NCBI RefSeq assembly: GCF_008330225.1
Contig: NZ_CP042466.1
Location: forward strand, 124,001 to 188,000
DNA length: 64,000 nucleotides
Direction of reading: 5' to 3'
DNA from: Geobacter sp. FeAm09
GTDB lineage: Bacteria; Desulfobacterota; Desulfuromonadia; Geobacterales; Pseudopelobacteraceae
The notes below the pieces were generated by a model that made no database searches, had not been told where the DNA came from, and saw only the letters and a program-made list of their open reading frames with translations. Of the stretch, positions 24,337 through 34,869 are shown in pieces; positions within the stretch are counted from its first letter, which is position 1; every line of letters starts with the position of its first letter. Position numbers and translations under genes: made by a program.

Positions 24337-27300
24337 ATGCCTCGTTTTTTCATCAATCGCCCGATCTTTGCCTGGGTGATCGCCATCATGATCATGCTGG
24401 CGGGCCTCCTGGCAATCAAGATGTTGCCGGTCTCCCAGTATCCGCCGATTGCGCCGCCGCAGATCACCATCAACGCCACCTACCCGGGGGCCTCGGCCCA
24501 GACGGTGCAGGATACGGTTACCCAGGTCGTCGAACAGAAGCTGAACGGCATCGACAACCTGATCTATATGTCGTCCACCAGCGACTCCGCCGGAGCCGTC
24601 GCCATCAACCTGACCTTCAAGGCCGGCACCGACCCGAATATCGCCCAGGTGCAGGTGCAGAACAAGCTGCAACTGGCCACCCCGCTTCTGCCCCAGGTCG
24701 TGCAAAAACAGGGGATTTCGGTGGTCAAGTCCACGAGGAACTACCTGATTCTGGTCGGGCTTACCACCGAGGACGGCTCCATGGACCGCTACGCCCTGAC
24801 CGACTACCTGGTGTCCAATGTGCAGGATATCGTCAGCCGGCTCGAGGGGGTGGGTGAATTGCAGGTGTTCGGTTCCCAGAACGCCATGCGCATCTGGCTG
24901 AACCCGGCCAAGCTGAACAACTACAAGCTGACCTCCACTGATGTGAGCAACGCGGTCACGGCCCAGAACGCCCAGGTTTCGGCCGGGCAGTTCGGCGGCA
25001 CCCCCTCCGTGCAGGGGCAGCAGTTGAACGCCACCATCACCGCCCGGACCCTGCTCCAGACCCCGGAGCAGTTCGGGGAGATCATCCTGCGCACCAACAG
25101 CGACGGTTCCACGGTCAAGCTGAAGGACGTGGCCGAGTGCAAGATCGGCACGGAAAGCTATGATATCAACGGTTTCTACAAAGGAAAGCCGGTAGGCATG
25201 ATGGCCATCAGGCTGGCCGCCGGCGCCAACGCGCTGGACACGGCCACCCGCATCAAGACGAAGATGGAGGAGCTGTCCAAGTTTTTCCCCGCCGGCGTCA
25301 AGGTGGTGTACCCTTACGACACCACCCCCTTTGTGAAGATTTCCATCGAAGAGGTGGTCAAGACCCTGGTTGAAGCGGTCTTCCTGGTCTTCGTCATCAT
25401 GTTCATCTTCCTGCAGAACATCCGGGCGACGCTGATCCCCACCATCGCGGTGCCGGTAGTGCTCCTGGGTACCTTCGGGGTGCTGGCGGTCTGCGGTTTC
25501 TCCATCAACACCCTCACCATGTTCGCCCTGGTCATTGTCATCGGCCTTCTGGTGGACGACGCCATCGTCGTGGTCGAGAACGTGGAACGCATCATGAGCG
25601 AAGAGGGGTTGTCTCCCAAGGAGGCGACCATCAAGTCCATGGGGCAGATCACCGGCGCCCTCTGGGGGATCGTCACCGTGCTGACGGCGGTCTTTACGCC
25701 CATGGCCTTTTTCGGCGGCTCCACCGGCGTCATCTACCGCCAGTTCTCCATTACCATCGTCTCCGCCATGCTCCTCTCGGTGCTGCTGGCCATGACCCTC
25801 ACCCCGGCCCTCTGCGCCACCCTGCTCAAGCCGGTGGCGAAGGGACATAGCGCGGGCGAATCCGGCTGGTTCAAGGGGTTCTTCCGCCTGTTCAACAGCT
25901 GGTTTGACCGCCGCAGGGAACAGTACGAGGGGATCGTGGGCCGCTCCTTCGGCAAGCCGGTGCGCTATCTGCTGGTGTACGGTGCGATCGTCGCCTGCAT
26001 GGTCGTCCTCTTCCTGCGCCTGCCGACCGCCTTCCTGCCGGATGAGGACCAGGGGTTCATCATCTGCCAGATTCAGTTGCCGGCGGGTGCTACGGAGGAG
26101 CGGACCATCCAGGTCATACGGCAGATCGAAAAGCACTTCAATGACGTAGAACAGAAGACGGTGGAGTCGGTGGTTACGGTGGCGGGCATCAGCTTTGCCG
26201 GCCGCGGCCAGAATATGGGACTTGCCTTCGTGAAGCTCAAGGACTGGAAGCTCCGTCAGTCCCCCGACCTGAAGGCGCCGGCCATTGCGGGGCGGGCCAT
26301 GGGGGCCTTCTCCCAGATCAAGGACGGCCTGGCGTTTGCCATCTCCCCTCCCGCGGTTATCGAGCTGGGACAGGCCAACGGTTTCGACTTCATGCTCCAG
26401 GACCGTAGCGGGGTGGGCCACGAAAAGCTGATGGAGGCCCGGAACCAGCTTTTGGGCATGGCCGCGAAGAACCCGAAACTGGTCGCGGTGCGCCCCAACG
26501 GCCAGGACGACTCCCCCCAGTTCAAGCTGGATATCGACGACGTGCGGGCCGGGGCCCTGGGGATTGCCCTCACCGATGTGAACAGCGTGCTGTCCACCGC
26601 CTGGGGTAGTTCCTACGTGAACGATTTCATTGAAAACGGGCGGGTCAAGAAGGTCTACCTCCAGTCCGATGCCAGATACCGCATGGTGCCCGAGGACATC
26701 AACACCTGGTATGTCACCAACAAAAACGGCGAGATGGTGCCCTTCTCGGCCTTCGCCACCGCCCGCTGGCAGTACGGTTCGCCACGCCTGGAACGGTATA
26801 ACGGTATTTCCTCCGTGGAGATCCAGGGGAACGCCGCGACCGGGGTGAGCACGGGGACGGCAATGGCCGAGATGGAGAAGATGGCCGCCAAGCTGCCTCC
26901 GGGGATCGGCTATGAGTGGACCGGCCTCTCCTACGAGGAGAAGCAGGCGGGTGCCCAGGCGCCGGCGCTTTACGCCATCTCGCTGCTCGTGGTGTTCCTC
27001 AGCGTGGCGGCACTGTATGAAAGCTGGACCATCCCGTTCGTCAACCTGCTGATGCTGCCGCTCGGCCTGGTGGGTGCGGTGACGGCGGTCAGCCTGCGGG
27101 TGCTCCCCAACGACATCTATCTCCAGATCGGCCTGCTCACCACCGTGGGGCTTTCCACGAAGAACGCCATCCTGATCATCCAGTTCATCAAGAGCGAGAT
27201 GCACCAGGGGCTGGGATTGGTCGAGGCCACCCTGGCGGCGGTGAAGATCCGGCTCAGGCCGGTCCTCATGACGTCACTGGCGTTCTTTTTCGGCACCCTG

Positions 27301-27507
27301 CCGCTGGCCCTCACCAAGGGGGCGGGAGCCGGGGCCCAGAACGCCATCGGCACCGCCGTCACCGGCGGGCTTCTTTCGGCAACCTTCATCGACCTGATCT
27401 TTATTCCGTTTTTCTTTGTCCTGGTTTCCCGCCTGTTCGGGAAGAAGCAGTACCACCTCCCCTCCCCAGAACCGGACGTTGCCGCCAAACCTTCGGAGGT
27501 GAACTGA
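24337..27507 (+). CDS. RND multidrug efflux permease (AcrB/MexB, HAE1 family)
   Basis: A 1056-residue inner-membrane proton antiporter, full length for AcrB homologues. The start [20 protein letters not shown] is the classic HAE1 opening. The proton-relay Asp pair is visible in [16 protein letters not shown] near residue 405, and helix-10 Lys-type region [15 protein letters not shown] follows in the second half. Both large periplasmic loops are present ([49 protein letters not shown]). The last residues are basic and Pro-rich. It lies between adaptor and outer-membrane factor with gaps of 12 and 1 base, so all three are one transcript under the TetR-type operator. Confidence 0.97.
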   Translation: MPRFFINRPIFAWVIAIMIMLAGLLAIKMLPVSQYPPIAPPQITINATYPGASAQTVQDTVTQVVEQKLNGIDNLIYMSSTSDSAGAVAINLTFKAGTDPNIAQVQVQNKLQLATPLLPQVVQKQGISVVKSTRNYLILVGLTTEDGSMDRYALTDYLVSNVQDIVSRLEGVGELQVFGSQNAMRIWLNPAKLNNYKLTSTDVSNAVTAQNAQVSAGQFGGTPSVQGQQLNATITARTLLQTPEQFGEIILRTNSDGSTVKLKDVAECKIGTESYDINGFYKGKPVGMMAIRLAAGANALDTATRIKTKMEELSKFFPAGVKVVYPYDTTPFVKISIEEVVKTLVEAVFLVFVIMFIFLQNIRATLIPTIAVPVVLLGTFGVLAVCGFSINTLTMFALVIVIGLLVDDAIVVVENVERIMSEEGLSPKEATIKSMGQITGALWGIVTVLTAVFTPMAFFGGSTGVIYRQFSITIVSAMLLSVLLAMTLTPALCATLLKPVAKGHSAGESGWFKGFFRLFNSWFDRRREQYEGIVGRSFGKPVRYLLVYGAIVACMVVLFLRLPTAFLPDEDQGFIICQIQLPAGATEERTIQVIRQIEKHFNDVEQKTVESVVTVAGISFAGRGQNMGLAFVKLKDWKLRQSPDLKAPAIAGRAMGAFSQIKDGLAFAISPPAVIELGQANGFDFMLQDRSGVGHEKLMEARNQLLGMAAKNPKLVAVRPNGQDDSPQFKLDIDDVRAGALGIALTDVNSVLSTAWGSSYVNDFIENGRVKKVYLQSDARYRMVPEDINTWYVTNKNGEMVPFSAFATARWQYGSPRLERYNGISSVEIQGNAATGVSTGTAMAEMEKMAAKLPPGIGYEWTGLSYEEKQAGAQAPALYAISLLVVFLSVAALYESWTIPFVNLLMLPLGLVGAVTAVSLRVLPNDIYLQIGLLTTVGLSTKNAILIIQFIKSEMHQGLGLVEATLAAVKIRLRPVLMTSLAFFFGTLPLALTKGAGAGAQNAIGTAVTGGLLSATFIDLIFIPFFFVLVSRLFGKKQYHLPSPEPDVAAKPSEVN

Positions 27508-27508
27508 T

Positions 27509-28939
27509 ATGAGAGAGAGCAACTACACAACGACCGTACGCTGCCTTGCTGTGGGACTGTTCCTCGGCCTGGCCGGCTGCTCGACCATGGCGCCCACCTA
27601 CACGCGTCCCGAATCTCCCGCCCCGGCCGCCTGGCCGAGCGGCCCGGCCTACAAGAACAACGAGGCCAAGCCGGGCGAGCGGGCGGCTGCCGACATCCCC
27701 TGGAAGGATTTTTTCCAGGACGGCAACCTGCGGAAGGTCATCGACCTGACCCTGGCCAATAACCGCGACCTGCGGGTGGCCACGCTCACCATCGAGAAGT
27801 ACCAGGCCATGTACCAGATCCAGCGGGCCGAACTGTTTCCCACGGTCAACGCCTCCGGCAGCGGGACGGTCCAGCGCTACCCGGCCAGCGTTTCCAGCAG
27901 CGGCAATGCCTATATTGCCCGCTCCTACAGCGCCAACCTGGGCTTCAGCTCCTATGAACTGGACTTCTTCGGCCGGGTGCGGAGCCTCAAGGACCAGGCG
28001 CTGGAGCAATTCCTGGCCACGGAACAGGCGCGGATCAGTACCCAGATCTCCCTGGTGGCCCAGGTCGCCACCAGCTACCTGACCCTGGCCGCGGACCGGG
28101 AGCGCCTGCAACTGGCCAAGGATACGCTCGCCAGCCAACAGGCTTCCTACGACCTGACCAAGCGTCGCTACGAACTGGGGGCCTCTTCGGAACTCGACCT
28201 GCGCCAGGCCCAGACCAGCGTCGATACGGCGCGGGGGGATATCGCGAAGTATACCAGCCAGGTGGCCCAGGACGAGAACGGCCTGACCCTGCTGGTCGGT
28301 TCGCCGGTCCCGGCGGAATTGCTCCCCGCAAAGCTCGGCACGACGGCCATGGTGAAGGAAATCGGCCCGGGGGTCCCCTCCGAGGTGCTGCAACGCCGTC
28401 CCGACATCCTCCAGGCCGAGAGCCTGCTCAAGGGGGCCAACGCCAACATCGGGGCTGCCCGCGCCGCCTTTTTCCCGCGCATCTCCCTGACCGCCTCCGC
28501 CGGCACCACCAGCGACCAGCTTGCCAACCTCTTCGCACCCGGTTCGGCCGCCTGGGCGTTTGCTCCCCAGATATCCCTGCCGATCTTCGATGGCGGGGCA
28601 AACCGCGCCAATCTGAACGTGGCTAAGGTGGACCGGGATATTTACGTGGCCCAGTATGAAAAGGCGATCCAGACCGCGTTCAAGGAGGTGGCCGACGCCC
28701 TTGCGGAGCGCGGGACCCTGGGCGACCAATTGGCGGCCCAGCAGTCGCTGGTCGAGGCCACTACCGTGAGTTACAACCTGTCCGATGCGCGTTACCGCAA
28801 CGGGGTCGAAAACTATCTGAGTGTGTTGGATTCCCAGCGCTCCCTGTACTCGGCCCAGCAAAACCTGATCAGCGTGAGCCTTTCGCGGCTGACCAACCTG
28901 GTGACGCTCTACAAGGTGCTTGGCGGCGGGGGGATGTAG
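27509..28939 (+). CDS. outer-membrane efflux lipoprotein (OprM/NodT family)
   Basis: The 476-residue channel protein forms the TolC-like trimer through which the RND pump discharges. The signal ends in a lipobox ([14 protein letters not shown]), the usual OprM start. Two OEP repeats follow, with [39 protein letters not shown] and [20 protein letters not shown] in the first and [29 protein letters not shown] in the second, then [13 protein letters not shown] and a helical end. Length is standard. No further gene is attached downstream. Confidence 0.95.
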   Translation: MRESNYTTTVRCLAVGLFLGLAGCSTMAPTYTRPESPAPAAWPSGPAYKNNEAKPGERAAADIPWKDFFQDGNLRKVIDLTLANNRDLRVATLTIEKYQAMYQIQRAELFPTVNASGSGTVQRYPASVSSSGNAYIARSYSANLGFSSYELDFFGRVRSLKDQALEQFLATEQARISTQISLVAQVATSYLTLAADRERLQLAKDTLASQQASYDLTKRRYELGASSELDLRQAQTSVDTARGDIAKYTSQVAQDENGLTLLVGSPVPAELLPAKLGTTAMVKEIGPGVPSEVLQRRPDILQAESLLKGANANIGAARAAFFPRISLTASAGTTSDQLANLFAPGSAAWAFAPQISLPIFDGGANRANLNVAKVDRDIYVAQYEKAIQTAFKEVADALAERGTLGDQLAAQQSLVEATTVSYNLSDARYRNGVENYLSVLDSQRSLYSAQQNLISVSLSRLTNLVTLYKVLGGGGM

Positions 28940-29129
28940 CAGCCGCGCCCCGCTTCTCCGGCAGCAAGCCGAATGGGCCGGGAACGGGGTACCGGGGACG
29001 GACCATGCAACCTCGCAAAGATGTGATATATACATAAAGTAGTGTGAAAAAAACGACAGTGTCCGGCCGGCAATTGCAGAGAAGCAGTTTGCCAGTGCCG
29101 GGCACTGTTGCCGTACCAGGGGCGTTGTC
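28940..29129. other. intergenic region before the glycosyltransferase
   Basis: About 190 bases. It holds an imperfect inverted repeat, CAGTGTCCGGCCGGCAA (around 29060-29076) with TTGCCAGTGCCGGGCACTG (about 29089-29107), and an AT-rich stretch near 29020-29050. No clear promoter hexamers and no terminator with a U-tract. Confidence 0.4.
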
Positions 29130-30916
29130 ATGAAAGATCTCAAGGCCTATTTCTTCCCCCGCCACTATCCGGCACTGCGCGACATACTGATACTGGTGAT
29201 CCTGTTCGGCGGGGCCTTCTTCCTCTTTCTCGGCAACGCCGGACTGATCGAGCCGGACGAGGGGCGTTACGCGGAAATCCCCCGCGAGATGCTGGAACGG
29301 GGCGATTTCGTCACCCCGACGCTCAATTATGTCGCCTATTTCGAAAAACCGCCCCTGCACTACTGGCTGAACGCCATCTCTTTCAAGCTCTTCGGGCTCA
29401 ACGAATTTGCCGCCCGGTTTGCCGGTACGCTGGCGGGGCTTTTGACCGTGCTGCTGGTCTACCACACCGGCCGCAAACTGTTCGGCAGGCGCGAGGGGGT
29501 GTTCTCCGCCTTCATCCTGGGCACCTCCACCGGGTTCGTCGCCCAGTCCCGCATCAATCTGACCGACATGACGTTGACCTTGTGCCTGTCGGCGGCCCTC
29601 TGCTGCTTTATCCTCGCCGCCGATGACCGGGAACGGCACAAAGGGCGCTACTACTATGCGATGTACCTTTTCTCGGCCCTTGCCGTGCTCGCCAAGGGGG
29701 TGGTCGGCCTGTTCTTCCCCGCGGGCATCATCGCCGTCTACCTCGCAACGACCCGCCGCTGGCATCTGCTGAAGGAGATGCGCCTTGCCGGCGGCTGTAC
29801 GCTCTTCCTGGCGGTGGCGGCCCCCTGGTTCGTGCTGGTCTCCCTGCGCAATCCGGAATTCGCCCGCTTCTTCTTCATCCACGAGCACCTGGAGCGCTTC
29901 CTCACCACGGCCCACGGCCGTTATCAACCGTTCTGGTTCTTTGTCCCCATCCTGCTTTTGACCATGTTCCCCTGGTCGTTATACGGCGTGCGGGCCATTG
30001 CGCGGGCGTGGGCCGAACGGCGCAGCCCAAACGGGGAACGTCTGTCGTTCCTGCTCGCCTGGGCCGTTTTCGTCTTCCTCTTTTTCTCCGCGTCCCACTC
30101 CAAGCTGATCCCCTATATCCTCCCCATGTTCCCCCCCCTGGCGCTGCTGACCGGAAAGATGTTCTCCGACCTTGTGGAGCGGGAGGAACAGCGGGCATTG
30201 GGGCGGGAAAAGGTCTTCCTGGGGGTGCTCCTGGCCGTGATGACCGTAGCGGCCCTCATCTATCCCCACGTGCGGGAGCTTGCCCCGGTCCTGACCGGGG
30301 CCGGGCTGGTGCGGCCCGGCGCTTCGCTTGTGACGAAACCGCCGATCCTGTCGCCGGTGGGGGGCGTTGTCGTCGCCTGCCTGTCGTTGCTCATGGCGGC
30401 GGCGGTGTGGCTGGCCGGCCGGAAAAGGGACCTGCTGATCCTCTTCGCCGGGCTCTGCCTCAGTTCATACTTTCTTGAAACCATGGGGCTGCAACTGTTC
30501 CTGGAGAGGATCGAGCTCAAGAAGTCGTCGAAAGAGCTGGCCCTTTTGGGGCGGCAGGCCACCTCCCGGGGGGGCAGCCTGGTTTCGTTCGGCTACGAGC
30601 AGTCGCTGCCGTTTTATGCCGAAAAGCGGGTGGTGGTCGTGGGGGGAAGGGTGAGCTGGAGTTCGGGAGCAGGCAGGGCGACCAGTCGGCCTGGTTTGTG
30701 GAGGATGTGGATTTCCTGCGGCTGTGGCAGGGGGAGCGGCCGGTTGCCGCACTGCTCAAGCGGGCCGACTACGAGCGGATTGCCCCCCGGCTCGTCCCTG
30801 CGCCCGCCGTTCTGGGCACCAAGGGCAAAAAGATGCTGATCTGCAACCGGAGCGCAGCAACGGTCTCGGAGGGTGCGCAGAGCGCCTCCGGGGAGCGGCG
30901 GGCGGCCGACGACTAG
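29130..30916 (+). CDS. ArnT-like glycosyltransferase (GT39/83), frameshifted as sequenced
   Basis: An inner-membrane glycosyltransferase that uses a polyprenyl-phosphate sugar, as ArnT does with aminoarabinose on lipid A. The N-terminal motif EPDEGRYAEIPREML holds the Asp-Glu pair, followed by FEKPPLHYWLNA; about 12 hydrophobic segments run through the protein. At the six-G run 30641-30646 the frame breaks: the first frame ends in Arg/Trp-rich nonsense and the sensible one (GELEFGSRQGDQSAW, then FVEDVDFLRLWQGERPV) goes on to a stop at 30916. One extra G gives 595 residues with no gap, so this is probably a sequencing error. The sugar and acceptor are unknown; no arn operon is present. Confidence 0.83.
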
Positions 30917-30958
30917 GAAGCGGGGGCGGGCGGCGATGCGTCCTCCTCCGTCCCGGCG

Positions 30959-31560
30959 TCAATCCTTGGTATAGAGCACCGCCACCGCCTTGGCTTTTTC
31001 CTCGCCCACGGCCACCCAGCCGTGGGGCTGGCTGGAGTCGTAATAGATGCTGTCGCCGGCGCGCAGGCGGATGATCTCGTTGTTGTAGTGGAGGTCCAGT
31101 TCCCCTGCCACGATGTAGAGAAACTCCTCATCCCCCTCGTGCTTGAAGAAGAGCCGTTCGTCCCAGGGGCAGGTATCGAACTCCACCACAAAGGGTTCCA
31201 TATGCTTGTGCCGCATCCCCTGGGCCAGGGAATGGTAGACATAGGGGCGTGAAACATCGTTGACGACCGGCCGCTGAACCGCTTCGAACTCCCGGAGCGT
31301 CTCCCGTCTGGTCAGGACGTATTTCTGGCGGTTGCTCTCGTCCTCGAAGAAGAAATGGATGCCGACCTTGAGTCCTTTGGCGATCTTGAGCAGCGTTGCC
31401 AGGGGGGGACGACCTGCTCGTTTTCGATCTGGGACAGAAGCGGCTTGGAGAGGGTGGTCAGGTCGGACAACTCCTGGAGGGTAAGCCGTTTCTGCTGCCT
31501 GAGTCCCCTGATCTTCTGGCCGATGCGGAATTCCTTGATCTGTTCCTTGATGTCGGTCAT
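30959..31560 (-). CDS. XRE-family regulator with C-terminal cupin domain, frameshifted as sequenced
   Basis: A one-component regulator: an N-terminal helix-turn-helix (KIRGLRQQKRLTLQELSDL, then SKPLLSQIENEQVVPP) joined to a C-terminal cupin (MRHKHMEPFVVEF, GDEEFLYIVAGELDLHYNNE, GDSIYYDSSQPHGW). The two halves are in different frames around the seven-G run at 31402-31408; one more G joins them as ...VVPPLATLLKIAKGL and yields 200 residues, the usual size. So the break is likely a base-calling error. Members of this family respond to small molecules such as amino acids or sugars. Starts at ATG 31560 after GGAGGGGCAC. It diverges from the htrA gene. Confidence 0.82.
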
Positions 31561-31753
31561 GTGCCCCTCCGAATGTTTGGGTGTATGAAATTATTTTTAC
31601 ACAAAACCCGTACTGTTTACAATAACATTATTATATCAGGTAAAACATGGAGTGAGGGCACTCCTGCCGCCCTTGAATTCCGTTGACATACGACTTATAC
31701 TTGAACAATAGTTTTTAAGCCGAATCCAATGAGGGAGTGCATACGAGAGCCCT
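31561..31753. promoter_or_regulatory. divergent promoter region of the XRE-cupin and HtrA genes
   Basis: Toward the regulator (minus) there is an extended -10, TGATATAAT (31630-31638). Toward htrA (plus) TTGACA (31683-31688) is followed after 17 bases by CAATAG, a weak -10. The AT-rich middle contains short symmetric stretches that could bind the regulator; no clean operator can be named. Confidence 0.4.
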
Positions 31754-33193
31754 ATGAAACTGAAAACCTGTTCCCACGTAGTGCTGTCCGCCGTCATCGG
31801 TGCGCTGTTTCTCGGCGGCCTGGCGGCCTGCAGCGGCAAGAGCGATTCACCCCTGTTCCTCGAATCGAAACGCAAGGCGGGCGAGGCGGAGGCGCCGGTC
31901 AAGGATGTCCCCGCGGATATCCTCTCCACCCAGAAGGCCTTCAGCACGGTGGCCAAGAAGGTTACCCCTTCCGTGGTCAACATCTCCACCATCAGCAAGA
32001 AGAAGGTGCAGCCGTTCTTCCAGATGTCGCCCTTTTTCGACGACTTCTTCGGGGATGGCGCACAACCCCAGTACCGCCGCGACAAGAGCCTGGGGTCCGG
32101 GTTCATCATCAGCAAGGATGGCTACATCGTGACCAATGACCATGTGGTGCGCGATGCCGAGTCGGTCCAGGTCAAGCTTTCCAACGACAAGGTCTACGAT
32201 GCCAAGGTCGTCGGTGGGGATCAGAAGACCGACATTGCCGTGATCAAGATCAATGCCACCGACCTGCCCACCGCGGTTTTGGGCGATTCCGACAAGCTTG
32301 AGGTCGGCCAGTGGGCCATCGCCATCGGCAACCCCTTCGGCCTGGACCGGACCATGACGGTCGGCGTCATTTCCGCTACGGGACGGTCCAACGTGGGCAT
32401 CGAAACCTACGAAAATTTCATCCAGACCGACGCCTCCATCAACCCGGGCAATTCAGGCGGACCGCTGCTCAACATCTACGGTGAGGTCATCGGCATCAAC
32501 ACCGCCATCGTGGCCGCCGGGCAGGGGATCGGTTTCGCCATCCCCGCGAACATGGCCAAGCCGATCTTCAGCCAGCTTATCCAGAAGGGGAATGTGAGCC
32601 GCGGCTGGATGGGGGTGACGATCCAGCCGGTCACCGAAGAACTGGCCAAGTCCTTCGGCCTGAAGCAGACCAGGGGAGCCCTGATCAACGACATCATGAA
32701 GGGGAGCCCGGCGGAGAAGGCCGGCATTCGGCAGGGAGACGTGATCGTCGCCTTTGGCGGCACCGACGTCAAGGACCCGTCGCACCTGCAGCGCCTGGTG
32801 GCCGAGTCCGGGATCGGCAAGCCGGTCAAGGTGACGGTCTTCAGGGACGGCAAGGCGCTGGAGGTGACCATGACCCTGACCAGTTCCGACATGGCGGCCA
32901 AGCAGCGCCGCGGAACGGGCGGCGAATCCCAGGGGCGGGGCGATCTGCTCGGCCTTGCGGTGGACGACTCGGAGGAGGGTGACGGTGCGGTGGTCGTTGA
33001 CGTGGCCCGGGGCGGGGCGGCCGCCGAGGCCGGCATGCGGCGCGGCGACGTGATCATCTCCGTCAACCGCACGAGGGTGACGGGCAGTGCCGATTACCAG
33101 CGCGCCATCCGGCAGGTGCGGCCGGGGAGCACCCTGACCATCCTGGTGCGGCGCGGCGACGCCAACATCTACTTTGCCTTGCGCCCAAGGTAG
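31754..33193 (+). CDS. HtrA/DegP-family periplasmic serine protease (Do-like)
   Basis: A 479-residue envelope protease-chaperone. The N terminus is a lipobox-like signal (LFLGGLAACSGKS), so it may be a lipoprotein. The trypsin-like domain has the full triad: His130 (TNDHVV), Asp160 (KTDIAVI) and Ser234 (NPGNSGGPL). Two PDZ domains follow, at about 265-355 (SRGWMGVTIQPVTEEL, GSPAEKAGIRQGDVIVAF) and 375-475 (GDLLGLAVDDSEEG, AAAEAGMRRGDVIISVN). The LA-loop carries FFQMSPFFDDFFGD. It degrades or refolds misfolded envelope proteins. Monocistronic, divergent from the XRE-cupin gene. Confidence 0.95.
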   Translation: MKLKTCSHVVLSAVIGALFLGGLAACSGKSDSPLFLESKRKAGEAEAPVKDVPADILSTQKAFSTVAKKVTPSVVNISTISKKKVQPFFQMSPFFDDFFGDGAQPQYRRDKSLGSGFIISKDGYIVTNDHVVRDAESVQVKLSNDKVYDAKVVGGDQKTDIAVIKINATDLPTAVLGDSDKLEVGQWAIAIGNPFGLDRTMTVGVISATGRSNVGIETYENFIQTDASINPGNSGGPLLNIYGEVIGINTAIVAAGQGIGFAIPANMAKPIFSQLIQKGNVSRGWMGVTIQPVTEELAKSFGLKQTRGALINDIMKGSPAEKAGIRQGDVIVAFGGTDVKDPSHLQRLVAESGIGKPVKVTVFRDGKALEVTMTLTSSDMAAKQRRGTGGESQGRGDLLGLAVDDSEEGDGAVVVDVARGGAAAEAGMRRGDVIISVNRTRVTGSADYQRAIRQVRPGSTLTILVRRGDANIYFALRPR

Positions 33194-33286
33194 CGGCGCT
33201 GGTATAGTCTGTCATGTTTCTGGAGTTTTGTTCCGATGTGTGGGAGTATGAGCATATAAATTTCGACAAACGGGGAAAGAACGCTC

Positions 33287-33550
33287 ATGAACATGATTGA
33301 CAATCCCGATCAGGCCAAGCGGCTGGCACGGGCCATCATCTCCGATGTGGCCATGTACAACAGCGAAAAGGTGGAGAGCGGCATCAAGAACGACAATATC
33401 TTCGATGTCCTCCGGGAGGAGCTGGAAGAGGGGCGCCAGCATTTCTTTTCCCGGGTCTCCCCCGAACTCGGCCCCGAAGGGATCTACGACATCGCCGTGG
33501 TGGACGTGCTCATCAAGCGGGCCGGCAAGATCGAGTCGAACATCTGGTAG
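33287..33550 (+). CDS. small conserved-looking hypothetical protein
   Basis: An 87-residue acidic, helical protein. It starts after GGGGAAAG with eight-base spacing and is preceded by htrA and followed by the pseudouridine synthase gene. The sequence is soluble, with heptad-like hydrophobic spacing (QAKRLARAIISDVAMYN, NIFDVLREELEEGRQHFFSR) and no Cys. I do not recognise a family with certainty; codon usage is normal, so it is a real gene. An oligomeric adaptor role is possible but only guessed from composition. Confidence 0.75.
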   Translation: MNMIDNPDQAKRLARAIISDVAMYNSEKVESGIKNDNIFDVLREELEEGRQHFFSRVSPELGPEGIYDIAVVDVLIKRAGKIESNIW

Positions 33551-33644
33551 GCTCCCGGCCACGGCAGCGGTTCTTTTCCGGAGGCGCGCCCCTGTTCAGG
33601 GGATGCGCCTCTGCTTTTTTGACACCCAGGGAGTGCAAACGCTT

Positions 33645-34599
33645 ATGAATCAGACCATCATCATCTGTCCGCCGGACACGGAGCCCCTGCGGCTCGACCT
33701 CTACATCTGCCGGGAGTTGGGGGGGAGACCCGCGCCACGGTCCAGCGCCTGATCGAGGCGGGCAATGTGCTGGTTGACGGCAGGACGGCCCGGCCGTCCC
33801 TGAAACTCAAGGGGGGGGAGCGTATCCAGGTGGAGATCCCGCCGCCCCAGCCCGCCGAGCCGCAGCCCGAGGCGATCCCGCTGGAGGTGCTCTACGAGGA
33901 TGCCGATCTGATCGTCATCAACAAGGCAGCCGGGATGGTGGTGCACCCGGGGGCGGGCAACAGCACCGGGACCCTGGTGAACGCGCTCTTGGCCCACTGC
34001 CGCGACCTGTCGGGCATCGGCGGCGAACTGCGTCCCGGCATCGTCCATCGTCTGGACAAGGATACCTCGGGGGTGCTGGTGGCCGCCAAGAACGACCGCG
34101 CCCACCAGGCGCTTTCCAACCAGTTCAGCGTCCATTCCGTCAAGCGCATCTACCAGGCCCTGATCTACGGGAGCCCCAAGGAGGATACGGGCAAGATCGA
34201 GGGGATCATCGGCCGCCATCCCACCGAGCGGGTGCGCCTGTCGGGCAAGGCCAAGAGCGGCAGGCACGCGGTGACCCGCTGGCGGGTGAAGGAGCGCTAC
34301 GCCCGCGTATCCCTGGTGGAGCTGCGCCTGGAGACCGGACGCACCCACCAGATCAGGGTCCACCTTTCCGAGGCCGGCTTTCCCCTCCTGGGGACCCGCT
34401 CTATTCCGACGGGGGACGCTTCAACAACCTCGCCGATGCGCAACTGCGCAAATTGATCACGGCCCTGGGACGCCAGGCGCTGCACGCCCATACCCTGGGG
34501 TTCATCCACCCCGCCACGGGCGACTATCTGGAGTTCACCACCGAACCGCCTGAGGACATGGCGGCGGTGATCGACTATCTCCGCAAGAGTTCCGCCTGA
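33645..34599 (+). CDS. RluA/RluD-family pseudouridine synthase, two frameshifts as sequenced
   Basis: This family isomerises specific uridines in 23S rRNA or tRNA. The order is S4-like domain (ATVQRLIEAGNVLVDGR), then the catalytic domain with LEVLYEDADLIVINKAAGMV, the active-site motif GIVHRLDKDTSGVLV (Asp is the nucleophile) and RTHQIRVHLSEAGFPLLG. Frame breaks occur at the seven-G run 33719-33725 and the four-G run 34390-34393; adding one G at each gives ...ELGGETRATVQ and LLGDPLYSDGGRF and a 318-residue protein, the RluD length. The breaks therefore look like base-calling errors. Which uridine it modifies cannot be told without closer comparison. Confidence 0.87.
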
Positions 34600-34625
34600 G
34601 GGGACTCCCCTTCGCGGCATCCCCC

Positions 34626-34654
34626 TGGCGTCGACTCCGTGCGACGCCATTTTT
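34626..34654 (+). terminator. terminator after the pseudouridine synthase gene
   Basis: TGGCGTCG (34626-34633) and CGACGCCA (34642-34649) form an 8-bp stem with an 8-base loop, followed by TTTTT (34650-34654). Confidence 0.8.
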
Positions 34655-34869
34655 CATGTAACGCGCCCCCATTTTTATCGTCCCCGCCCATTGCGCCACG
34701 GTATTTCCCCCGGGACGCCCCCTTCACCAAACGGCAACGACCATTCATGCGCGAAAACATGCCGCTCGGGCGGCGTATACGGCCATTCGGCATATTTTTA
34801 TTATGGGGTCGCCCCGGCCGGATTACATTTGTGCCCACACCGAACAGGTGGCAATCATCAGGAGGTTTC

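Noticed and set aside
23095-27204. A 1369-codon open frame on the minus strand opposite the RND adaptor and permease genes
   Set aside because: It is antisense to two strongly conserved genes, is rich in His/Gly/Asp/Arg as expected from the complement of GC-rich codons, and matches no family.
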